Source: Brachycybe producta (Eukaryota > Arthropoda > Diplopoda > Playtdesmida > Andrognathidae). Taken from it: a DNA stretch of 64,000 bases. Below the pieces are notes generated by a model that did not search any database, was not told the origin of the DNA, and saw only the letters and a list, made by a program, of their open reading frames with translations. Numbering within the stretch: the stretch's first letter is position 1; the number at the start of each line of letters is the position of its first letter. The stretch is taken from positions 7,631,325 to 7,695,324 of the forward strand of contig JAUPFP010000006.1 of assembly GCA_036925085.1 (NCBI GenBank). Reading direction: 5' to 3'. Shown in pieces: positions 60,101-64,000 of this stretch. The position numbers were made by a program, and so were the translations under genes.

Positions 60101-62482
60101 GAAAAACAGAAAGGAAATCTCAAGAAAGCTGACTTTATTGACTTGCCAAAAATAATCCTCAACAGTAGCAATTGTACACAAGATATAGGTCTTTTTGCAC
60201 ATTTCTTATTATGATAGGGGTTGGGTCTTTCTTATATTTTCAATCATATATACTCTCATAAGATTCTTCTTCTTCTTCTTCTTCTCTACCTCCTCCTTTT
60301 CTTTTAGCTTTTCAAGCAAAAAAAAAATATATATATATATAAACCATGGGTGCAAGTTTTTTCTATCTTCTTTCCAATTCGCTCGCTATTCATGTGAAAT
60401 GGTTCCATGAAAGAAAAGTGGGAGAAAAACTAAGGAATAATAATATGAAGAAAAAAAAAGTAAGATAGACACTTGGAAACGTTTATGGCTACCATTCAAT
60501 CAATGGTAGTGGCAAAGGAGGCCTTAAGTTGGCAACTTTATTGACGGTTTCAACTTTTTTTTTAGACAAGCAGCTTGCCTCAACAAAATAATAACATTGA
60601 CTATCAGCTTTGACACTTGTGCCCTGAAAATTGTTTCTCAATGGTCATGTTTTTTTTTTTCAACAACAACAAAAAAAAATAATCCATATTCCAGACACCT
60701 TTTTCTGAACAAAAAAGCTCAGTTATCATCATCTTAATACTTTTATTTCTTCTTCATAATGACACATTTCTCGGCTAAAATACATTCCGAACTGTATAAA
60801 CATCAAGACTCAATCATTTTCAATATGACTTAAGACAAAATCGAAAAAAAAAATCCCCACTGAAAGTTTTGTCACTAAATATAGGTGTAATAAACTACTT
60901 TTTTTCAAAATGTAATAAAAAAAATTGCATTGCTTTTACTAGACTCTTAAAAAATTTAACTCTTAATGTTGTTCAGTTAAATAAATTCCAACTTGAATGC
61001 TTAAGACTGGGACACACATGCTCGGGCCAAGTCAGAGCCGGAGGTCTGCCGATTGTCGTTTGTCACCCGGTGGAGGAATAGCACAGTTAAATAAAATCCA
61101 TCTGTTCGCACAACAGCGTGCCGTGACGTGACAGGACAGTGCCCTGGCTCTGCCACGGGGACAGGGTGGATATTTGTCATGTTGACTTCCCCTCCCCCTT
61201 CTCGTGCTCATTCCATAGCCGTTACGTACACTGTATCAATTGGACTCTAGTTGGTTTCTGCTATTTTAAATTTTATATCGAAAATGTTGCCAGATCTCGT
61301 TTTTGTATTTGTTTTTAATAATCTTTTCATCTGTATTAATGACAGTGGAAATGCTTTTCTTGGTCTGGGGCATCAGTTTATGCATCGTGGTTCGTAAGGC
61401 CCCGTCCGAATTCAACGAAAGTAAATTCATCAGCATGGCCATCTATAATGAATTTCTCCTGTCCGTTTTTCTTAACATCTCCATGTAAGTGACCATTTTA
61501 GTATTTTAAATTAATTTAAACAGTAAGAAGAAGAAAAAAACCGTTTATTATTATGTCCCGCAATATTATTAACCTTCTTCCCTTTTTTTTCTTTGTACTA
61601 CTATATTTCACTTAGGATTTTCTTACAATCTCCAGCTAATCCCGATCTTCTGTACATAATCTTCTTTTGTCATAGTCAACTGACCATTACCTTACTGTTG
61701 TGTTTAATCTTTGGTAGCAAGGTAAATACCATTCATTGTCTTTTAGATTAAGTGATTTCGATTTAATCCAACCTTAAAAAAAGCTCATCATATAAGGCTA
61801 GAACAATAAAATGTACCGAGTTTGTCATATTACTGGTTGATGTGATGCAGAAAACTCAACCTGAAAGTGCATTTTCTTGTTTGCATCATTTGGACATTTT
61901 CCCCGATGTAACCCTTAGTTTGTGTGCCAGTTTTTTTTTCAGGCTTTTCCTCGGGGTTTTCCAATTATAGAGCCGGTTATTTCCATTAAAGAGACAATGT
62001 TTAAGATGAAACTAAAAATTTAATGACTGCAAAAAAAAAATCTGATTATAAAAATTTATTTTATTATAAAAATCCCCCCTTGATTACTCGGTATTATTCA
62101 AAATACTCGCTTGAGATTTAAAATCACGAATTCTTCGTTTTAGATTAGGCATTTTTAAAAATGTTTCAAATGAAACTTTTCAAAAAGTAAGAAACCAAAA
62201 AAAAAGCTTTTCTTCGTAAAAATGACTGCAGAAGAATCAACGTCAATGCAATTACGATTAGATCTACTTTTGCAATTTGTGTCTTCCCGATAGGCTTACA
62301 TGGTCCTCAAAGGACAAGGTAAAGACGAAGAAGGATCTGTGTTTTCCAAACCTTCAACGGCTAAATTTGTTACGAGACCCAAATCTCAAAATTCGGCTCA
62401 AGTGGCTATGTCATCGACAGCATCAACAAACAGAGCTCCAACCGACTCTTCGAGTTCACGGCCAACTGAGTCTGATGTGCAG
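14942..62482 (+). CDS. GPR158-like: GPR158/GPR179-type class C orphan GPCR, partial gene (10 exons seen)
   Basis: Ten exons join in phase into 493 codons: 14942-15125, 16702-16825, 17769-17912, 30120-30320, 43437-43505, 45930-46039, 56576-56790, 61346-61484, 61616-61721 and 62294-62482. The order is a Cache-like ectodomain piece with PYFDCGGGNIW and TVPFFG (residues 1-61), then DIDQCPQ (about 73-79), an EGF-like cysteine-rich stalk (about 96-180), TM1 about 186-211, TM2 222-245, TM3 254-277, TM4 299-320, TM5 348-364, TM6 376-398, TM7 405-427, and a Ser/Thr-rich cytoplasmic tail from 431. Cys253 at TM3 and Cys337 in extracellular loop 2 can form the conserved class C disulfide. Vertebrate GPR158 is a plasma-membrane, mainly neuronal receptor that binds RGS7-Gbeta5 and responds to glycine. 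That function is transferred by family only. The 5' exons (signal peptide, first half of Cache) and the 3' tail exons are missing from what I can see. All internal splice sites are GT-AG. Confidence 0.9.
15672..16037 (-). mobile_element. Harbinger-like MITE, truncated inverted copy
   Basis: This is an inverted copy of the element at 16205-16550, rich in CAGCAG/CTGCTG. Its right end reads GTGTGAATGCACC followed by ATTA, matching the left end of the other copy in reverse complement and leaving a TTA triplet as the target site. The opposite end lacks the terminal repeat, so this copy is truncated near 15672. Confidence 0.75.
16205..16550 (+). mobile_element. Harbinger-like MITE, full-length copy
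   Basis: Terminal inverted repeats GGCGCATTCACACTAGGCTG and its complement bound 16206-16550. The element is flanked by TAA at 16202-16204 and 16551-16553, allowing one extra T at the left end. A 3-bp TWA duplication is typical of PIF/Harbinger elements. There is no coding capacity. The inner sequence is CTGCTG-rich. Confidence 0.8.
16702..16825 (+). CDS. GPR158-like: Exon b: ectodomain, second part of Cache region
   Basis: Acceptor atacattttag, donor AAG|gtagaa at 16826. Its first base completes Lys61, and it encodes residues 62-102. It carries GTSGIDIDLRRVDIDQCPQ followed by a segment with DKCKK, matching the strand-Cys pattern that follows the PFFG motif in this receptor family. It ends on a codon boundary. 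Confidence 0.9.
16826..17768. other. Intron b (943 bp) with transposon fragments
   Basis: It holds several decayed DNA-transposon ends: 'agaggcgtgctgg' near 16901, 'gggccgcgacacacggaccac' style sequence near 17075, a hairpin tcctaaggacaaccttatcc at about 17296, and a GC-rich stretch at 17518-17630 containing 'ggggggcgaccgcccc'. None is complete enough to classify. The acceptor is a pyrimidine tract ending ttttctag. Confidence 0.6.
17769..17912 (+). CDS. GPR158-like: Exon c: EGF-like stalk, first part
   Basis: Exactly 48 codons, phase 0 at both ends (residues 103-150); donor gtaagt at 17913. It carries CEAIPGLGFRRGSYKCICK then EGFYFP, the EGF-like C-x(n)-YKCxCxxGF pattern that links the Cache domain to TM1 in GPR158-type receptors. 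A sequon NGT occurs in YYNGTF. Being a multiple of 3, the exon could be skipped without a frameshift. Confidence 0.9.
18112..18400 (+). mobile_element. LTR-like fragment with TATA box (family TGTAACACC)
   Basis: It matches 59450-59660 in order: gagacccc, cacatcctggttcc, catggtc, tataaaag, ttctctgat, cgaaacatgaa, then ggtcc.gtggt with a run ending acgccac. TATAAAAG lies at about 18246-18253, placing a probable promoter inside the LTR. The 5' terminus seen at 59355 is missing here, where a short 'cctaacctaacctt' run precedes the match. Confidence 0.6.
20331..20706. mobile_element. Decayed MITE with AAGCCG ends
   Basis: The left end TAAGCCGAGATCACACTGAGG and the right end complement (TTAAGCCGCAAATACGCTGGG) share the first bases and a downstream ACACTGTGC/ACATTGTGC block. 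The structure and A/T target suggest a Harbinger-like MITE, but the ends are diverged and the duplication is ambiguous. Confidence 0.45.
21709..22608. mobile_element. TTAA-flanked 900-bp element with a triple 190-bp repeat core
   Basis: Terminal repeats GAGGCTAGATACATCG and its near complement (13/16) are bounded by TTAA at 21705-21708 and 22609-22612. The core consists of three tandem units of about 190-197 bp starting GTGCTAA at 21894, 22091 and 22282. Shared blocks include 'attgttctaa', 'gggagttcttc' and 'cctatggga.ttaacat'. A TTAA target suggests piggyBac or Kolobok origin. No transposase is present. Confidence 0.8.
26838..27083. repeat. AT-only self-complementary block
   Basis: Almost pure A/T sequence made of permuted 'ttaatttt', 'aaaattaa' and 'atataatatttttaatt' pieces, with the last recurring at about 26910 and 27038. 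It directly abuts the 3' tail of the RTE LINE and may have grown from an AT-rich microsatellite. Confidence 0.7.
27099..28085 (-). pseudogene. Reverse transcriptase, C-terminal two-thirds, of the RTE element
   Basis: Two open stretches in different frames (28085-27357 and 27353-27099) together give the RT palm and thumb and the C-terminal region. The catalytic FADD box is intact (LFADDIVLV) and the preceding GVHQGSALSP motif is present. The join at about 27355 needs a frame change, so this is a broken gene. The upstream RT motifs are in the fragment 28428-28135, again in another frame. The family normally nicks DNA with its endonuclease and primes reverse transcription at the target site. Confidence 0.85.
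28398..29350 (-). pseudogene. Endonuclease and RT N-terminal fragments of the RTE element
   Basis: The first open stretch, 29350-28868 (160 residues), has a basic, low-similarity leader followed by the endonuclease motifs WNIGSLTGK and CLQETRWKG. A frameshift near 28870 leads to 28875-28657 with VVSVYGPQ, which then runs out. The sequence jumps to the linker with LRKVKLGKALGPDGIPVEVW at 28649-28398. The distance is too short for a full exonuclease-like domain, so the C-terminal half of the endonuclease, including its catalytic SDH-type motif, appears deleted. Confidence 0.8.
30120..30320 (+). CDS. GPR158-like: Exon d: cysteine-rich stalk end and TM1
   Basis: 67 codons, phase 0 on both sides (residues 151-217). 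Acceptor ttcctattatag, donor AAG|gtaggc. It encodes FECLPCPEGCDSCVDDSPC, the CxxCxxGCxxCxxDxPC stalk signature of GPR158/GPR179, followed by TM1 (about residues 186-211, WVLRASILILTSIISSALLL) and a basic RYGNLK at the first cytoplasmic loop. Confidence 0.93.
30562..30876. mobile_element. Mariner-like MITE with CCCTAAAGGGACA core
   Basis: Left end TACCTGGTGTCCATAAAGT and the complement of the right end, TACAAGGTGGCCATAAAGT, agree at 16 of 19 positions. Both ends begin with TA, the Tc1/mariner target. The core repeats the motif CCCTAAAGGGACA at about 30704 and 30742 and contains related 'tttagggcaaatgtc' in reverse. No transposase is encoded. Confidence 0.65.
31636..31763. repeat. Fold-back repeat with nested inner hairpin
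   Basis: The outer arms, about 31636-31679 and 31719-31763, are complementary over about 40 bases (ACTCCTTTTTGCTATACCAT with its complement). The 39-base loop itself contains an inner hairpin (agtttaact ... ggagttaaact). Probably a palindromic MITE. Confidence 0.8.
35415..35546. repeat. Compound palindrome with tandem GTAGGTCAC hairpins
   Basis: The outer arms 35415-35439 (CGGGACAGACTAATCGTGGG...) and 35522-35546 are complementary at 23 of 25 bases. Between and overlapping them are two tandem copies of ctaaagtgtaggtcacctag followed by tgacctac, each a 21-base hairpin with 9-base arms. Confidence 0.8.
36342..36549 (+). mobile_element. 208-bp hAT-type MITE, copy A
   Basis: Ends (C)ACAGGCAACTAG ... 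CTAATTGCCTGT are flanked by a perfect 8-bp duplication, cgtatcag at 36334-36341 and 36550-36557. The element is nearly palindromic over its outer 80 bases (GGCAACTTCTAATTGGTT and its complement). A perfect TGACGTCA lies at 36456-36463. Copy B, the same length and in opposite orientation, is at 45114-45321. Confidence 0.93.
37202..37580. mobile_element. 379-bp TTA-flanked MITE (PIF/Harbinger-like)
   Basis: Terminal repeats GCCTGGAACATACACGCGGA and its complement (one to two mismatches over 23 bases), with the exact triplet TTA on both sides (37199-37201, 37581-37583). There is no coding capacity. It also contains 'ttccgttctcaaaatattcc'-type subterminal repeats. Confidence 0.85.
38584..39294. 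mobile_element. 711-bp TAA-flanked MITE (PIF/Harbinger-like)
   Basis: Left AGGTGTGTTCACACTACT and right complement AGCTGGGGTCACACTACT match at 15 of 18 positions, flanked by TAA at 38581-38583 and 39295-39297. The interior is AT-rich and non-coding. Confidence 0.65.
42537..42896 (+). mobile_element. Non-autonomous hAT-type MITE, copy 2
   Basis: Begins CAGTGCCATCTTAATGGGGG and ends near AAAGACGGTCCTTG. It is a reverse-complement copy of the element at 3951-4298. Flanks agtagctc and tctagctc agree at 6 of 8 positions, consistent with an old 8-bp duplication. It ends only 540 bases before the TM2 exon. Confidence 0.8.
43437..43505 (+). CDS. GPR158-like: Exon e: TM2 micro-exon (69 bp)
   Basis: 23 codons, phase 0 on both ends (residues 218-240). 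Acceptor tctctataag, donor ACG|gtatgt. It encodes VVKAASPVLLRIIIIGAFF then VYST, which is TM2. The KAASP motif just before the helix fits class C intracellular loop 1. Because the length is divisible by 3 and both junctions are phase 0, skipping would remove TM2 in frame. Inverted copies of a 208-bp MITE lie on either side (36342 and 45114), and a hairpin starts 78 bp downstream. Confidence 0.93.
43583..43680. repeat. Intronic hairpin beside the TM2 exon
   Basis: Arms 43583-43620 and 43644-43680 (TATCAAAACA ... TAATTCTCCACAAAAAAAA and complement) match at roughly 33 of 37 positions around a 23-base loop. It begins 78 bases after the TM2 exon's donor site. Confidence 0.8.
43782..44271. mobile_element. 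TA-flanked MITE with TTCGTACGAA motifs
   Basis: The ends read TAGAGAGT near 43781 and ACTCTCTA at 44264-44271. The terminal repeats continue with GCGAAATTTCGTACGAAATT after a 3-4 base offset. The palindrome TTCGTACGAA recurs inside both ends (near 43798, 44164 and 44241), as expected for transposase-binding sites. A TGACGTCA lies at 44206-44213. The TA target would fit a Tc1/mariner-type element, but the family is not certain. Confidence 0.7.
44511..44994. mobile_element. 484-bp hAT MITE (CAGTGGTCCCCAACC ends)
   Basis: Left end CAGTGGTCCCCAACCCCCGG, right complement CAGTGCTCCCCAACCTTTTT; perfect 8-bp duplication ccttgggg at 44503-44510 and 44995-45002. The GGGCCGCGGACCGGTACCAG block following the end resembles hAT families known from vertebrate genomes, by my recollection of those families. 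There is no transposase. It inserted into the LTR at 44456. Confidence 0.93.
45114..45321 (-). mobile_element. 208-bp hAT-type MITE, copy B (inverted relative to A)
   Basis: Identical in length to copy A and its reverse complement. Perfect 8-bp duplication gtctcttg at 45106-45113 and 45322-45329. It carries TGACGTCA at 45202-45209. Orientation was judged from the asymmetric centre (gttcgacgtt versus its complement caacgtcgaac). It lies within the solo LTR. Confidence 0.93.
45930..46039 (+). CDS. GPR158-like: Exon f: extracellular loop 1 and TM3
   Basis: Acceptor tttttttgcag, donor gtaaaa at 46040. It encodes residues 241-276 plus two bases of Arg277: ILVMYPRPNVFTCTLRVWLR and EMGFSLSYGALMLKTWR. 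Cys253 lies at the TM3 start and is the class C disulfide cysteine. FSLSYGALMLKTWR is the classic class C TM3 end with the Lys/Arg reaching the second cytoplasmic loop. Confidence 0.93.
48152..48479. mobile_element. 328-bp hAT MITE (CAGTGTTTCTCAAAC ends)
   Basis: Left CAATGTTTCTCAAACTGTGG, right complement CAGTGTTTCTCAAACTTTGC. Flanks aattcaaa and aattggaa agree at 6 of 8. It contains paired 'gtggtc' subterminal motifs. A relic of the same right end occurs at 63848-63912. Confidence 0.85.
50134..50190. repeat. 15-bp tandem repeat
   Basis: Four consecutive copies of attaaaatctagaca with T-to-A change in the later units. It is followed by repeated 'atttaaatca'/'gatttaaat' sequence to about 50240. 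Confidence 0.85.
51760..52941. mobile_element. Possible Tc1/mariner-like element with nested hAT
   Basis: Both ends read TACAGGGTG pointing inward (51760 and complement at 52941), a start common in mariner-type elements, but similarity fades after 9-12 bases. Subtracting the nested hAT (52257-52625) leaves about 805 bp. No transposase motifs were seen. The pairing of the two ends is tentative. Confidence 0.4.
52257..52625. mobile_element. 369-bp hAT-like MITE (CAGGGCCAGACTG ends)
   Basis: Left CAGGGCCAGACTGACCC, right complement CAGGAGTAGACTGGTAA. Flanks attatcat and aatattat agree at 6 of 8. The CAG.GGCAGACTGG-type end is typical of hAT elements, but this copy is diverged. Confidence 0.6.
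53792..54823 (-). mobile_element. LTR-like end plus leader, minus strand, copy 2
   Basis: Reads TGTGACACCCTGTAGTAACA on the minus strand from 54823. It matches 12300-12996 block by block (gcaccaaggggtgcc, gattgaccaactgggccaat, aaggtatttctggga, ttctcgggaatctt). A 187-codon minus-strand frame at 54355-53792 covers the GC-richer part beyond the LTR-like region. It is Arg/Ser/Pro-rich and I recognise no family. Near 53849-53955 short inverted ends CATTAGGGC.GAAG suggest a further tiny insertion. Confidence 0.55.
56576..56790 (+). CDS. GPR158-like: Exon g: intracellular loop 2, TM4 and extracellular loop 2
   Basis: Acceptor gttaacag, donor gtaagt at 56791. The first base completes Arg277, and the last base starts Met349. 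It encodes ISVIFRVRSAKAVKITD (cytoplasmic loop 2), TM4 about residues 299-320 (LGCIVGGFGVFLVIRTVVA), and loop 2 ending FLCSTDWWDHSFTI, where Cys337 is the partner of Cys253. The WRISVIFRVRSAK stretch is strongly like class C receptors of this group. Confidence 0.93.
58740..59020. repeat. 37-bp minisatellite, about 7.5 copies
   Basis: The unit is ctcgatacttggaggacacc followed by gggagcctctcaagtct. Copies at 58751, 58788 and onward are spaced 37 bases apart with few substitutions (aagtct to atgtct, ggagcc to ggatcc). AAGT.TCTCGATACTT in each unit is partly self-complementary. The 102- and 83-codon open frames across it come from the period, which is not a multiple of 3, and are not genes. Confidence 0.93.
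59355..59670 (+). mobile_element. LTR-like fragment with TATA box (family TGTAACACC), 5' end present
   Basis: Starts TGTAACACCCTGTTTTTCCC, like 44456. It then matches 18112-18400 in the second half (cacatcctggttcc, catggtc, tataaaag at about 59561, ttctctgat, cgaaacatgaa). The 3' boundary is not clear. No flanking coding region is present, so it is a solo LTR or a fragment. Confidence 0.6.
61346..61484 (+). CDS. GPR158-like: Exon h: TM5, loop 3 and TM6 start
   Basis: Acceptor attaatgacag, donor gtaagt at 61485. Two bases complete Met349, and two trailing bases begin Met395. It encodes EMLFLVWGISLCIVVRKAPS (TM5) and EFNESKFISMAIYNEFLLSV with FLNIS (TM6). LLWG-like 'FLVWGI' and 'YNEFLLS' fit GPR158-type helices 5 and 6. 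Confidence 0.93.
61485..61615. other. Intron h (131 bp)
   Basis: The shortest intron, AT-rich, starting gtaagt and ending in a pyrimidine tract with acceptor ttcacttag. Nothing else was seen. Confidence 0.8.
61616..61721 (+). CDS. GPR158-like: Exon i: TM6 end and TM7
   Basis: Its first base completes Met395, followed by IFLQSPANPDLLYIIFFCHS and QLTITLLLCLIFGSK (residues 396-430), the third extracellular loop and TM7. It ends on a codon boundary at AAG|gtaaat. Where many class C receptors have Pro-Lys-x-Tyr at the TM7 end, this one reads FGSKAY across the junction to the next exon. Confidence 0.93.
61722..62293. other. Intron i (572 bp)
   Basis: AT-rich with A-runs, no repeat or gene recognised. 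The acceptor is tcttcccgatag, a weak pyrimidine tract. Confidence 0.75.
62294..62482 (+). CDS. GPR158-like: Exon j: start of cytoplasmic tail
   Basis: 63 codons, phase 0 both ends (residues 431-493); donor cag|gtaatt. It starts AYMVLKGQGKDEEGSVFSKP, continuing TM7 into the cytoplasm, then becomes Ser/Thr/Pro-rich (TASTNRAPTDSSSSRPTE), as expected of a disordered tail. In vertebrate GPR158 the tail recruits RGS7-Gbeta5. The contact residues cannot be identified here. The gene continues to the right, since the exon ends at a good donor without a stop. Confidence 0.88.
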
Positions 62483-63236
62483 GTAATTACTTGGGCTTAT
62501 TGTTTTTTGTTTTTGTTTGTTTGTTGTATAAGTGGTTTTCCATTTTGCTGTCTGTTTCGAAGAACAATTCGTGTTGTGAATTATTATTATTGGACTAAAA
62601 TTGATTTGTAATTTATAAATTGTCAGTCAGGCTGTCAACTTTGCAGTTTATGGACCTAAAGTGTCAACATGGTAGTAGTTTCATATTGAAATCTGCTCAT
62701 TTTTTTTGAAGCGCGTTACACACAGGGTCATAAGCTTAATCAGCTATAGTCAGTGCTTGAGCTAAACTGAAACTTTTGATGTGAAGTTTCATATAAAAGT
62801 TAGGAGAGTTTAGAACTAGCTTTGATAATCTTACAGTTGGTAACCATTAATACAACCAATCGTCAATTTACAATATGCCTAAAAAAAAATCCAATATGCA
62901 TAATGGGTGTTTGACGTTTGTCCTAAAGGAACACTTGCCCTAAAGTTTGCCCTATTGTTTTGTAAGCGGTCTCTTCATCCCACCCACGCGGTTTTGAGGA
63001 CATTAATGTTTTTTCAAACGAACGTTTTTCAGAAGAGGCAGTACTAAAAAAAAATTCAAAATGTTTTAGAAACTAGAATAGTTGGTGATAATTGCTAAAA
63101 GTTTTTTTTTTCTTTCATGATGATATATCGTTTAAAATAAACTTTTTAAGACAGTTTGAAAAAGGCGAAAATAGTTTTTTTTATATGAAATGTTAGAGAA
63201 AATTTTTTCAAACTATAAAATGTTTATTTTTTAGGA

Positions 63237-63705
63237 TAGCAGTCGCCAACCGGTAGTTCGTGGACTACTGGTGGTCCGCGAGAAATTTTTGGTGGTCCGC
63301 AGAAAAATCTGGACAATATTTGCATTTTTTTGTTTTAATCAAAAAAATATTCTTAATAAATTCTTCTATTCTGAATGACAATTTTCGCCTTTCGTGCAAC
63401 GGCACGAAATGTACTAGAGTCTAGTACAGTTCTCATTTCTGTTCAGTTTGCAACCCCCCAACCCCCACCACACGCTTCTTCTCCCCTAAGCTTCAATCAT
63501 TTTTTCTAATAATTAAACTAACTTTAATAATTTTTTTTACAATTAAACAACCTTTAAAGATTTTCTATTAATAAAATGGAAGTTCTCTGATCATTATTTA
63601 ACAAACGTATTTATCGTTTTTTTAAAAAAATCCATATTAGTGGTCCGCGGGATTTAAAATTTTGAATTTAGTGGTCCGTGAGGTCCGAACGTTTGGCGAC
63701 CGCTG
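63237..63705. mobile_element. 469-bp hAT MITE (TAGCAGTCGCC / CAGCGGTCGCC ends)
   Basis: Terminal repeats TAGCAGTCGCC and complement CAGCGGTCGCC (9 of 11) lie inside a perfect 8-bp duplication ttttagga at 63229-63236 and 63706-63713. 'gtggtccg' motifs are repeated near both ends. There is no transposase. Confidence 0.9.
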
Positions 63706-63847
63706 TTTTAGGATATTGTCACGAAAAAGTTTTTAGCAGAATCTTCTAGCATTCTAATTTTGGAATTTTTTTTTCGTAATGTTGTTGTTTCTAAAAAAAA
63801 AAGTTCTTTTGACGTTTTTGTATCCAAAAAAATGTGCAGTAGATCTT

Positions 63848-63912
63848 TGGTGGTCCGCATTGTGGCATCGACAACTTATCTAGTGGTCCAGCTATTGAAA
63901 AGAGTTTGAGAA
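63848..63912. mobile_element. Relic of the hAT family seen at 48152
   Basis: ggtggtccgcattg, tcgacaacttatctagtggt and agagtttgagaaag follow the order of the right part of 48152-48479 (ggtggtctgcctg, tcgacaacttacctagtggt, aagtttgagaaacac). The left half is absent. Confidence 0.65.
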
Positions 63913-64000
63913 AGTAAAGATAACGTTTAAAAACATTAAATGCTTTTTTTTACTTAATTTAGTTTTTAACAAACTTTAAATCTCTTTGTAAACAAAAGCT

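Larger units (their letters stand above)
56791..61345. other. Intron g (4555 bp)
   Basis: Contains the 37-bp minisatellite and an LTR-like fragment (both listed), TTC repeats at 60264-60285, and a partial MITE end near 61005 (aagactgggacacacatgct) followed by a GC-richer stretch to 61200. The other 57000-58690 and 59700-61000 sequence is AT-rich with no gene recognised. Confidence 0.65.
62483..64000. other. Start of the next intron, with hAT insertion
   Basis: After the donor at 62483 no further exon is visible in the window. Near 62916-62955 is a fragment (tgtcctaaaggaacacttgccc) related to the core of the mariner-like MITE at 30562. An intact hAT MITE follows at 63237-63705, then a relic of a second hAT family at 63848-63912. 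Confidence 0.65.

Noticed and set aside
59874-60202. Lys-rich and Phe-rich opposing frames of about 100 codons
   Set aside because: Low-complexity A-rich sequence with no family features.

Overview
This is a piece of an animal (metazoan) nuclear genome. It is AT-rich, packed with non-coding DNA and short transposon relics, and carries one real multi-exon protein gene with GT-AG introns. The gene is a class C (family 3) orphan G protein-coupled receptor of the GPR158/GPR179 type. The organism cannot be named from the sequence. An invertebrate is my best guess, from the diversity of the receptor sequence and the mix of hAT, PIF/Harbinger-like, TTAA-type, mariner-like, RTE and LTR elements.

Layout: 1-14941 holds no exon I can recognise. 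It contains an AT-rich left part with a hAT-type MITE (3951-4298) and a large fold-back element with TTAA ends (7094-8360), then a GC-richer island (about 9659-14800) made of a decayed minus-strand retroelement with an LTR-like end at 12996 plus an unidentified broken segment. From 14942 to 62482, ten plus-strand exons join in perfect phase to give 493 codons, covering part of an extracellular Cache-like domain, a cysteine-rich EGF-like stalk, all seven membrane helices and the start of the cytoplasmic tail. The signal peptide and N-terminal part lie upstream (unrecognised or outside the window), and the tail continues to the right of the window. Introns range from 131 bp to 13.1 kb.

The introns hold the rest: a broken RTE-type LINE with endonuclease and reverse transcriptase in antisense (27085-29400), at least eight non-autonomous elements with 8-bp target duplications (hAT-like), TWA-flanked Harbinger-like MITEs, two TTAA-flanked elements with tandem-repeat cores, LTR fragments of two related families, a 37-bp minisatellite and several long hairpins. 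One place shows a clear insertion history: a solo LTR (44456-45405) carries two separate hAT-type insertions, each with a perfect 8-bp duplication. The most notable structural points are the 69-bp exon for transmembrane helix 2 lying between inverted copies of a 208-bp MITE, and the two TTAA elements built around roughly 150-bp and 190-bp internal repeats.

No bacterial genes, CRISPR arrays, tRNAs or rRNAs were seen.
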